Source: Mucilaginibacter flavus (GTDB lineage: Bacteria > Bacteroidota > Bacteroidia > Sphingobacteriales > Sphingobacteriaceae). Taken from it: a stretch of 64,000 nt of DNA. The stretch is taken from contig NZ_JAUFPS010000026.1 of NCBI RefSeq assembly GCF_030409315.1, positions 214,008 to 278,007 of the forward strand, in the 5' to 3' direction. Positions 9,329-16,067 of this stretch are shown here, in pieces. The translations under genes were made by a program, and so were the position numbers. The notes beneath the pieces are model-generated. The model worked only from the letters and a program-made list of their open reading frames with translations, searched no databases and was not told where the DNA came from. Position 1 is the first letter of the stretch, and every line of letters begins with the position of its first letter.

Positions 9329-10021
9329 TTAACTTAAAAATGTCCCTCGCAGCATTTCTCTTTTTCCTGCTGCGCCGGGTACCTTTTCAATTTTAAAACC
9401 GAGAGCTTTGAGCATTCGTTTAAGATTACCCGTTATGGCATAGGTTACAAACACTCCGCCCGGCTTAATAAAACCAGCCGCGTGGCTAATAGCCTCCTGC
9501 TCCCACATTTCTGGCTGGCGGGAGGCGGCAAAGGCGTCGAAATAAATAATATCGTATTTGGTGCCCGATGTAAAATCGAGGAGTTTAACCGCGGCTATTT
9601 GTAAAGTATTGCAAGGATCAATGCTAACCGGTTTTTTAAAAGCTTCTGTATAGTTAGCTAAATAAGATGACCATAGCGCAGGCGAAGTGTATTCCTGGTA
9701 ACCAGTTTCACTCATCATTTGTGAGGTAAGCGGGTAGGCTTCTATACCGGTATAATCAAGGTTGGTGTTTTTTAAACTGCAAACATCGGCACTCAACAAA
9801 AAGTTTAAACCAGTGCCAAAACCTACTTCCAGTACGCTTGTATTAACGGTATCATTATTGGCTAAAAAATATTCCAGTCCCGCATTGACAAACACATGCC
9901 TGCTTTCCTGCAAGGCGCCATTACGCGAATGGTAAAGCTCGCCAATCTGCGCGTTGTAAATGGTTTTTGACCCATCGGCAGTTGTAACTATTGATAGGTC
10001 ATACGGTTGTTCATGGTTCAT
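9329..10021 (-). CDS. mnmD: tRNA 5-methylaminomethyl-2-thiouridine methyltransferase MnmD
   Basis: SAM-dependent methyltransferase (DUF752/MnmD) for the wobble uridine of tRNA. SAM-binding motif VLEVGFGTGLNFLLS (about 62-76), then YTGIEAYPL, and IIYFDAFAASRQPEMWEQEA (about 157-176), typical of MnmD. 230 aa fits the free-standing enzyme rather than the MnmC fusion. ATG start at 10021. The first codons (ATGAACCATGAAC) resemble the heptamer of the tandem repeat 80 bp upstream, so the repeat may have spread into the 5' end of the gene. Confidence 0.94.
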   Translation of the reverse strand: MNHEQPYDLSIVTTADGSKTIYNAQIGELYHSRNGALQESRHVFVNAGLEYFLANNDTVNTSVLEVGFGTGLNFLLSADVCSLKNTNLDYTGIEAYPLTSQMMSETGYQEYTSPALWSSYLANYTEAFKKPVSIDPCNTLQIAAVKLLDFTSGTKYDIIYFDAFAASRQPEMWEQEAISHAAGFIKPGGVFVTYAITGNLKRMLKALGFKIEKVPGAAGKREMLRGTFLS

Positions 10022-10101
10022 AGATAATGGTTCATGGTGAAAGCTGCATTGTTAGTAAAAAATGATTTTCGTTTAAAACAATCCTTTGTCTTTAGTATTC
10101 C

Positions 10102-10190
10102 GAACTATGAACTATGAACTATGAACTATGAACTATGAACTATGAACTATGAACTATGAACTATGAACTATGAACTATGAACTATGAACT
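10102..10190. repeat. Perfect 7-bp tandem repeat (GAACTAT), 12.7 copies
   Basis: Uninterrupted period-7 array of 89 bp with unit GAACTAT. The last 23 bp lie inside the 3' end of the MBL-rhodanese gene, so its final residues (FIVHSS) and its TAG stop codon are written by the repeat. Degenerate heptamers (TTCATGG, TTCATAG) also lie at 10012-10041 around the mnmD start. Confidence 0.97.
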
Positions 10191-11514
10191 CAGTAATTAT
10201 CTCTCCTAAATCATAAACGGGTACCCCGGTAATGACTCCTGCTACTATACTTGCGCCGGCTGCCGAGCGATAACCCGCCGCGCAATGTATTACGATTGGT
10301 TTACCTGTCGGGATTTCGTTAAGGCGATTGCGTAACTGAGGTAGCGGTATATTGATGGCGGTATCAAATGCTTTACTGCCGTTTACTTCGCTTTCGTTCC
10401 GTACATCTACAATGGTGTAGCTGTCTGTATCTGCTTTAAAAGCTGCCAGATCAAGATCGGGCAGTGTTTCGTTGGTATTTTTAGGCGATAACTGGGTGGC
10501 CAGAATATTGCTTTCATAACCTATTTTAGCTGTCTTTTTTAACAGCTTACCAATAATTTCTTCGCTATCGGCTACCAGGTAAAATTTTTCATCTGCTTGC
10601 AGGATTGATCCTAACCAGGTTTCAAATTTTTCGCCGTCCTGCAGGTTAATAGCACCTTTAAGGTGGCCGGCCCGGAATATGCTTTTAGCGCGACTATCAA
10701 TAACCGTAATATCATCCTGTAGCTGAATGTCGGCATCCATCATAGGTACCTTATCAACATTTTGCTGCATTGCAGGCGCACCGGCTTTGTTCAGCTCCAC
10801 ATCATAACCAAAATAATTGGGTACAAAGGGCTGATCGCTGGTGAGGGTTTTGATGAAGGTAAATTCATCCATCAATTGCAGGGCATAGTTTTCTAATAAC
10901 TCGCGCCCGATGGTACTTTGCAAATCCGGACTCATATTTTTGCCGCATAAGGAACCTGGGCCATGCGCGGGGTAAACAATAACGTTGCGGGGCAGGGTCA
11001 TGATTTTATGACGCGTGCTCAGGTACATTTGCTTGGCCAGCTCTTCTTTTTTTGCGGTAATATTGCCAACGCTCTCGCGTAGGTCGGGGCGACCAACATC
11101 GCCAACAAACAAGGTATCGCCCGTAAAAACAGCCTGTTCTTTGCCATCTTCATCTACCAGTAAAATACAAATAGAATCGGGTGAGTGGCCTGGTGTGTTG
11201 ATGGCTTTTAGTTTAACGTCATTTAGTTGGATAACATCGCCATCATCAAAAGTTTCATGTGGGTAGGCGGCACCGGTAAGTTTGCTGCAATAAATTACAG
11301 CGCCGGTGGTTTCATGAATTTCCAGGTGCGAACTTACAAAATCGGCATGGGGGTGGGTTTCAATAACGCCAACCACATCGGCTGTGTGCAGCGTAGCGAA
11401 ATCATAGTAAGGCTGCGGATCGCGCGCCGGATCAATAACGATCATTTTACCTGTACGGATCACCGCATATGAGGCATGCGCTAACCCTTTATCATAAAAT
11501 TGCTGGATAATCAT
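10168..11514 (-). CDS. Persulfide dioxygenase-rhodanese fusion (CstB/BLH-like)
   Basis: Metallo-beta-lactamase fold domain joined to two rhodanese-type domains, the layout of CstB, which oxidises low-molecular-weight persulfides and releases thiosulfate. MBL part (about 1-245): THPHADFVSSHLEIHE with the metal-binding His/Asp set, TPGHSPDSICIL, FTGDTLFVGDVGRPDLRE and YPAHGPGSLCG. The first rhodanese-like domain (about 265-345) has no catalytic Cys. The second (about 355-448) has VIHCAAGYRSAAGASI with the active Cys. ATG at 11514 (MIIQQFYDKGLAHASYAV) is preferred over TTG at 11526. The C-terminus is repeat-derived. No sulfur-sensing regulator is adjacent. Confidence 0.9.
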   Translation of the reverse strand: MIIQQFYDKGLAHASYAVIRTGKMIVIDPARDPQPYYDFATLHTADVVGVIETHPHADFVSSHLEIHETTGAVIYCSKLTGAAYPHETFDDGDVIQLNDVKLKAINTPGHSPDSICILLVDEDGKEQAVFTGDTLFVGDVGRPDLRESVGNITAKKEELAKQMYLSTRHKIMTLPRNVIVYPAHGPGSLCGKNMSPDLQSTIGRELLENYALQLMDEFTFIKTLTSDQPFVPNYFGYDVELNKAGAPAMQQNVDKVPMMDADIQLQDDITVIDSRAKSIFRAGHLKGAINLQDGEKFETWLGSILQADEKFYLVADSEEIIGKLLKKTAKIGYESNILATQLSPKNTNETLPDLDLAAFKADTDSYTIVDVRNESEVNGSKAFDTAINIPLPQLRNRLNEIPTGKPIVIHCAAGYRSAAGASIVAGVITGVPVYDLGEIITEFIVHSS

Positions 11515-11540
11515 ATTCGGCGGCAAAGATAGGAGTTTGT

Positions 11541-11651
11541 GTTGGATGTTGTAAGCTTGGAATGTTGTAACGTTGTAAAGTTTGGAAGAGGCGTTTTAAA
11601 GTTAAAAAGTTGGAATGTTGTAAAGTTTAGGGAAACGTTGTGAAGTTGTAA
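11541..11651. repeat. Degenerate word repeat (TGTTGTAA / GTTGGAA type)
   Basis: Short words built on TGGAATGTTGTAA and CGTTGTAAAGTTT recur at 11558-11586, 11610-11629 and 11635-11650. The stretch lies upstream of both divergent genes, immediately next to the MBL-rhodanese start region. It holds no gene. Confidence 0.6.
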
Positions 11652-11715
11652 TATTAAAATGATAAAAGAAGTATTTTATTTAATTAATAACTATATATTT
11701 AGTTGATTATTTGAT

Positions 11716-12312
11716 ATGAAAACACTTACAATTGTAATTTTCATTTTTGCCTGTTTTGCAAGTCATTGTTTTGGGCAAAAAGCTAAACGGGATACCGCAT
11801 TGGCCAGCCAGATTCTTGCGATGTATAAAACAGATCAGTTTTGGCGGGTGGAGTTTATGAAAACCCAGCGCAAAGAAAAATCGAATTATGATGCCGAAAC
11901 GATACAAGATAATTGGTCAAAGGCAGATAGCATTAATGAGGTTAAAGCCAAAGCCATCATTAATAAATACGGTTACCCAGGCTACAGCAAAGTAGGCGAG
12001 AGGGCGAGCGATGATTTTTGGGCCATCATTCAGCATTGTGACGATGATATTCCTTTCCAGGAACGCGTGTTGGCTTTGCTAAAAAAGGAAGTCGCGAAAA
12101 ATAACGCTAACAAAGAAAAATATGCTTACCTGGTTGATAGGGTATTGGTGAATAAAAATCAGAAACAGATTTACGGTACGCAATTATCACGCGATGATAA
12201 AACCAGGAAGTTTAAACCTTTCCCGCTTAAATACCCCAAATCTGTTGATAGATTACGCAAGCAAGTAGGGTTGGAGCCGCTGGCAGAATATGTGAATGGT
12301 TATGGGCAATGA
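11716..12312 (+). CDS. Exported DUF6624-like protein
   Basis: 198 aa with a signal peptide (MKTLTIVIFIFACFASHCFG), so likely periplasmic. The mature protein has the pattern of the DUF6624 family: ASQILAMYKTDQFWR near the N-terminus, INKYGYPGYSKVGERASDDFW, IIQHCDDDIPFQERVLALLK, YLVDRVLVNKNQKQIYGTQL and a terminal VDRLRKQVGLEPLAEY. No enzymatic function is known to me for this family. It ends 2 bp before an inverted-repeat element shared with the convergent VOC gene. Confidence 0.82.
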   Translation: MKTLTIVIFIFACFASHCFGQKAKRDTALASQILAMYKTDQFWRVEFMKTQRKEKSNYDAETIQDNWSKADSINEVKAKAIINKYGYPGYSKVGERASDDFWAIIQHCDDDIPFQERVLALLKKEVAKNNANKEKYAYLVDRVLVNKNQKQIYGTQLSRDDKTRKFKPFPLKYPKSVDRLRKQVGLEPLAEYVNGYGQ

Positions 12313-12313
12313 T

Positions 12314-12404
12314 TGTCGGAATCAGAATTTACAGAATTAAAGAATAAGGAGAATTAAAAAAGCATTCTGAAAATTCCCAAATTCTGTAAATTCTGATTCA
12401 GACA
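12314..12404. repeat. Inverted-repeat element between convergent genes
   Basis: Two 25-bp arms (12314-12338 and 12380-12404) are reverse complements with one mismatch; the shared word is AATCAGAATTTACAGAATT. The left arm begins 2 bp after the stop of the exported DUF6624 gene and the right arm ends 11 bp before the stop of the convergent VOC gene. A relative with the same arms lies at 23101-23292. Confidence 0.85.
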
Positions 12405-12415
12405 ACATCTCAAAC

Positions 12416-12772
12416 TTATTTCCCATGCAAACTCACTACATTTCCATCGGGATCTTTAATATTCAGGAATTTACCCCATGGCGTGGCATCCACTTCGCCT
12501 AATGCTACGCCTTTTTCGGTAAGGTCTTTAATATCGGCATCAAGGTCATCGGTTTTGATCACCAGTCCGCGGATGCTGCCGGCTTTCATATCCGGGAACC
12601 AGTTTACCAGCGTGATTGAAACCGGCGAGCCTGGGTAGGCCATTTGTATCCATTGCGCGCCGTCAGGTTCAAAAGGTGATTCTACTAACACAGCGAAGCC
12701 CAGTTTTAGGTAAAACTCTTTGGCAACCTGCTGATTGGTTACCGGGATAGAGATAATTTCAATTGATTTCAT
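12416..12772 (-). CDS. VOC family protein
   Basis: 118 aa, a single glyoxalase/bleomycin-resistance fold. Beta-alpha-beta units are visible as IEIISIPVTNQQVAKEFYLKLGF (N-terminal half) and GLVIKTDDLDADIKDLTEKG with the terminal WGKFLNIKDPDGNVVSLHGK, where the DPDGN motif is typical. Such small proteins are usually dimeric and may bind a metal or an organic ligand; the substrate cannot be told from the sequence. Convergent with the DUF6624 gene. Confidence 0.88.
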   Translation of the reverse strand: MKSIEIISIPVTNQQVAKEFYLKLGFAVLVESPFEPDGAQWIQMAYPGSPVSITLVNWFPDMKAGSIRGLVIKTDDLDADIKDLTEKGVALGEVDATPWGKFLNIKDPDGNVVSLHGK

Positions 12773-12934
12773 GTTTGGGTTTATATATACTTGGGTTATA
12801 TAAATGTAGGGCTAAGTGGGTAATTGGCAAATGTTTTTTACATTTTAACTAAATTCATACTTATCTTGTTTACGTAAGTAGTGTGTAATTAGCAAAACCC
12901 TTATTCTTGGTTACTGTTAACTACCAAATAATCA

Positions 12935-14083
12935 ATGTCAGCAAATAACAACCAGTTTTACGCCAGTTTGCCGGTGAATAATATTTCCCTCGGCGACCTT
13001 TTTATTAATGATAAACTGTTTTTCAATGTACCCGGGGATTGGCACGTGATCATTACCGATATCAAAAACTCAACCACGGCGGTGATGAATGGCAAGCACG
13101 AAAATGTAAACCTGATAGCAACCGGGAGTATAGTTTCGGTATTGAATATCGCTTTTAAGGCAGATATATCAGTGCCTTTCTTTTTCGGTGGAGATGGCGC
13201 AACGTTTATAGTGCCGCCATCGATATTGGAAAGCGTAATGCAAGCCCTGGCCCTGCATAAAGAAAATACCCTGAAAACTTTTGAATTAGCGCTGCGCACC
13301 GGTACCATACCCGTTAAGCAAATTTATGATGCCGGTTATAAGCTTTGCATCAGTAAATTTTGCTGCACGGGGAATTTTACCATTCCCATAGTTTTAGGAA
13401 ACGGTCTGAGTTATGCCGAAAAAGAGATCAAAGGAAATGACAACTTAACCAACTATCAATCGCAAACCGACGAGCTTGACTTAAGCGGAATGCAATGCCG
13501 ATGGGATAAAATACCACCGCCCGAGGACTATGAGGAAGTACTTACCTTGTTGGTGCTGGCGCTGCACGAGGATGAGCAACCTGAAGTTTTCAGGTATGTA
13601 ATTTGCCACATAGACAGGATTTATGGCGATACTAAGAAGAGGCAGCCAATATCGGTACCTAAACTTAAGCTCAAAACTACCTTTAACCGCCTGGAAAAGG
13701 CAATGCGTGAGCGCATTAGCAAAAGCATGGTAGTTGAAATGTTAAAACATTGGGCTACTATGCTCATCACCTACATTTATTTGCGTACTAAAAAGGGTAA
13801 AAAGTATTTGGATAAATTAGTCGAAATGTCTGACACGTTAGTTATCGACGGTAAGATAAATACTGTGATTACAGGTAGCCCAAATCAGCGTAAAGAGTTG
13901 CAGGAGGTTTTAAGTAAAATGGAAGACGAAGGACAAATTTATTACGGTTTTCATGTAAGTAGTGAGTCGGTAATGTCATGCTACGTGCGGGACCTGGAAG
14001 ACGATCATATTCATTTTGTTGATGGAGCCGAAGGTGGCTACACCAAAGCCGCGGGCTTTATTAAACAAAAACTTGCCCGGTAA
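12935..14083 (+). CDS. DUF3095 protein (adenylate-cyclase-like fold)
   Basis: 382 aa, cytoplasmic, no signal peptide. The N-terminal half reads like the DUF3095 family: FYASLPV near the start, VIITDIKNSTTAVMNGKHENVN (about 37-58) and FFFGGDGATFIVPPS (about 83-97). The DIKNST and GGDGA motifs resemble the metal- and nucleotide-binding positions of class III cyclases. The C-terminal half carries ISVPKLKLKTTFNRLEKAMRERI and a region that ends in FVDGAEGGYTKAAGFIKQKLA. Cyclase activity is a family-level guess, not shown. ATG at 12935. Confidence 0.85.
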   Translation: MSANNNQFYASLPVNNISLGDLFINDKLFFNVPGDWHVIITDIKNSTTAVMNGKHENVNLIATGSIVSVLNIAFKADISVPFFFGGDGATFIVPPSILESVMQALALHKENTLKTFELALRTGTIPVKQIYDAGYKLCISKFCCTGNFTIPIVLGNGLSYAEKEIKGNDNLTNYQSQTDELDLSGMQCRWDKIPPPEDYEEVLTLLVLALHEDEQPEVFRYVICHIDRIYGDTKKRQPISVPKLKLKTTFNRLEKAMRERISKSMVVEMLKHWATMLITYIYLRTKKGKKYLDKLVEMSDTLVIDGKINTVITGSPNQRKELQEVLSKMEDEGQIYYGFHVSSESVMSCYVRDLEDDHIHFVDGAEGGYTKAAGFIKQKLAR

Positions 14084-14179
14084 ATAGCCGCTTTATCGCT
14101 CGCGAGTAAAAATCAGCAGCGTGAGCAAATCATCCAACATTATTGGCTTAACTTTGTAGTAATATTAAAATAACATAGT

Positions 14180-14440
14180 ATGAGCAAGTTCACCATCCCC
14201 GACAAAGTATTGTACGTATGCACCGGCAGTAAATGTGGCAAGCGCGGCGGTAAGGACATGTATAAACTTGCCAAATCATACATCAAACATTACCACGGTA
14301 ATACCGAAATGGAGGTAATAGAAACCGAATGCACAGATCGGTGCAAATATGCCCCCATATGCAGCATCCAGCCGGGCAATACCTGGCTCAAGGAGTATCA
14401 TCCTAAGGATGTGTTGAAGCTGATGGATTTGATAGAGTAG
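14180..14440 (+). CDS. Thioredoxin-like [2Fe-2S] ferredoxin
   Basis: 86 aa, cytoplasmic. Cysteines at 14, 19, 51 and 55 (VCTGSKCGKRGG and ECTDRCKYAP) match the four cluster ligands of thioredoxin-fold 2Fe-2S ferredoxins of the NuoE/Shethna type; C61 is extra. The partner is unknown; proximity to ferritin may point to iron or sulfur handling but the genes converge, so it is not an operon. Confidence 0.9.
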   Translation: MSKFTIPDKVLYVCTGSKCGKRGGKDMYKLAKSYIKHYHGNTEMEVIETECTDRCKYAPICSIQPGNTWLKEYHPKDVLKLMDLIE

Positions 14441-14443
14441 GAA

Positions 14444-14570
14444 GCCTCACCTAAATCCTCTCCAAAGGAGAGGACTTTGATTAGCATATGTAACAAGAAA
14501 GGTCGTTTTGCCACAGGCAAAACGACCTTTCTTTATAGAACCCTCTTCTTTTGAGAGGGCAGGGTGAGGC
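14444..14570. repeat. Inverted-repeat element with bidirectional terminator
   Basis: Outer arms GCCTCACC (14444-14451) and GGTGAGGC (14563-14570) lie 3 bp from the ferredoxin stop and 1 bp from the ferritin stop. Inside are a palindrome CCTCTCC-AAA-GGAGAGG (14457-14473) and an 18-bp perfect stem (14495-14512 / 14516-14533, loop ACA). Confidence 0.85.
14495..14533. terminator. Bidirectional terminator hairpin
   Basis: An 18-bp perfect stem with a 3-base loop sits between the convergent ferredoxin and ferritin genes. The arms begin AAGAAAGG and end CCTTTCTT, giving weak U-rich tails on both strands. Confidence 0.8.
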
Positions 14571-14571
14571 T

Positions 14572-15102
14572 TTATGCCTCGCTGTTATATTTTATATCAC
14601 CAACGTGTTTGTCAATCTGCCAGCGGCCGGTGCCTTCTTCGCCAATAACTTCAAACAGTTCAAGGGCGCGACGGGCTTTGTATTCTTCTTCGCGTTGTTC
14701 TTTCAGGAACCAGTTTAAAAATTCCATAGTCACAAAATCCTGCTCTTTCATGCAGCGGGCATAAATGTTTTTGATAGAGTTGGTAACGCTGATCTCCTGG
14801 TCTAAAGCTTCTTCAAAAACTTCGCGGAATGAGTTATACTCCTGTTTAATGCCGGTAACATCTGGTGATACGGAATTGCCGCCCATATCCAATACATATT
14901 TGAAGAATTTTAGCTGGTGTGTTCTTTCCTCTTCGGCTTGTTTAAAAAAGTAGTCGGCCGAAAAATCATAACCATTACGGTTACACCATGATGCCATTGA
15001 TAAATATACTGAAGAAGAATAAGCTTCTTTTTTAATTTGCTGATTTAAAAGCGATTCGATCTCTGTTGAGATCAGGCTTTTTATGCGGAGTAAATCTTTC
15101 AT
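14572..15102 (-). CDS. Ferritin
   Basis: Iron-storage protein of the bacterial non-haem ferritin type, 176 aa, four-helix bundle. The ferroxidase ligands can be seen in NQQIKKEAYSSSVYLSMASW (Glu of helix A), FFKQAEEERTHQLKFFKYV (EExxH of helix B) and FREVFEEALDQEISVTNSI (helix C), with WFLKEQREEEYKARRALELF (helix D). ATG at 15102. On the minus strand a possible promoter (TTG-N21-TATAATTG) lies about 50-85 bp upstream. No regulator nearby. Confidence 0.95.
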   Translation of the reverse strand: MKDLLRIKSLISTEIESLLNQQIKKEAYSSSVYLSMASWCNRNGYDFSADYFFKQAEEERTHQLKFFKYVLDMGGNSVSPDVTGIKQEYNSFREVFEEALDQEISVTNSIKNIYARCMKEQDFVTMEFLNWFLKEQREEEYKARRALELFEVIGEEGTGRWQIDKHVGDIKYNSEA

Positions 15103-15227
15103 GATCGGATTAAATTGAATAATTAATATAAACTTAAGCAGGAAATAATATACAATTATAGTGCTATAAATCTATTTTGCTCAAAATAAACGCAATATGA
15201 ACTTGGTCTAAATAATACGTGGGAAAG

Positions 15228-15328
15228 GTCATTAAGTCATTGGGTCATTATGTCATTTTTAAAAGTTAGCTCTTCTAAAATTAACAATGACTAAATGACG
15301 CGTAGCAAATGACACCGTAGCGAATGAC
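15228..15328. repeat. GTCATT word repeat with inverted copies
   Basis: Four GTCATT words at 8-9 bp spacing (15228-15257) are answered by four AATGAC words on the other side (15285-15327). The right group touches the TAG stop (15328-15330) of the minus-strand gene next to it. Confidence 0.7.
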
Positions 15329-15681
15329 TAAGCGTAAAGCTTATCGTGTAAAATGTGGTTCAACTCTAACATTACAAATGTGCCTTCCAGTAATTCTTTG
15401 AGGGCGATGATTTGTACCAGGGTTAAAACATAGCAATGGTCGCAGGCGCAAATGAAGATGATCTCCACATCCGGATCTTTGGTGGTATTAAGCAAAGCTT
15501 GCTCAATATCTATATGGTAAACTGCTTTGCGAAGTTTTAGCAAACAACGGTGATCAAATTTGGCAACCTTACCGGCAAAATCAACATACCAGCAACGCTC
15601 TTCATCGCTTTGGTAAACGGCACCTTTTGTTGTTTTAAAAACATCGGTCCATGGAGTTGTTTGGGTTAGCGTAGCAATCAT
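15328..15681 (-). CDS. Conserved hypothetical protein (about 117 aa)
   Basis: Small cytoplasmic protein without a recognised domain. It begins MIATLTQTTPWTDVFKTT at an ATG (15681); a TTG at 15693 would add only four residues. Visible features are CWYVDFAGKVAKFDHRCLLKLRK in the first half, FICACDHCYVLTLVQIIALK in the middle, and four Cys/His-containing stretches. The composition is protein-like and the frame is closed by a stop at the edge of a word repeat. Function unknown. Confidence 0.7.
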   Translation of the reverse strand: MIATLTQTTPWTDVFKTTKGAVYQSDEERCWYVDFAGKVAKFDHRCLLKLRKAVYHIDIEQALLNTTKDPDVEIIFICACDHCYVLTLVQIIALKELLEGTFVMLELNHILHDKLYA

Positions 15682-15693
15682 ATAATAACACAA

Positions 15694-15802
15694 AGATTGT
15701 GTTTATTTATATTTATTCCAAATAAAGATAAAGAATTTTTGAATACTGTTTTTCTACGATGGGAAATAAACGGGGATTTGGCACTTCGCTCTGTATTGAG
15801 TA
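15694..15802. other. Short spacer upstream of the maltose cluster
   Basis: No gene seen. It leads into the second copy of the palindromic element. Confidence 0.4.
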
Positions 15803-15953
15803 GACGACTCACCCGGTCTACGCTTCGCTGGACCTGCCCTCTCTCCCGCAAGCGGCAAAAAGGGCTAAAGAAACAAAATTTCCCCGCCCCTCTATGCGGA
15901 GTAGCCGGATAAAGGGGCAGAATGAGCGCAGCGATGTTCGGGGAGAGTCGTCT
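15803..15953. repeat. Palindromic intergenic element (REP-like), copy 2
   Basis: Left arm GACGACTCACCC (15803-15814) and right arm GGGGAGAGTCGTCT (15940-15953) form an imperfect inverted repeat with the same ends as the copy at 4427-4570. The interior includes CCCTCTCCCGC and CCCCGCCCCTCTATGCGG, similar in kind but different in sequence. Confidence 0.75.
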
Positions 15954-16008
15954 GCTTCATGCTTTTCAACATTTTTTTAATTTAATATACAACAAATCAT
16001 TTTTATTA

Positions 16009-16043
16009 TAAATTTGAATCGTGGATTTCGGGATCGTTCCCGA
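16009..16043 (+). promoter_or_regulatory. Promoter and candidate LacI-type operator of the maltose cluster
   Basis: A perfect -7 box TAAATTTG lies at 16009-16016. The dyad TCGGGATCGTTCCCGA (16028-16043, one mismatch, CG at the centre) follows at the expected transcription start, the classic place for a repressor. A perfect relative lies inside the gene at 16329-16350. No good -33 box was found. Confidence 0.6.
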
Positions 16044-16067
16044 CCACAGCCAATTAACCAGTTTAAC

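Noticed and set aside
10102..10190. Tandem repeat considered as a CRISPR array
   Set aside because: The period is 7 bp with no spacers and no cas genes are present.
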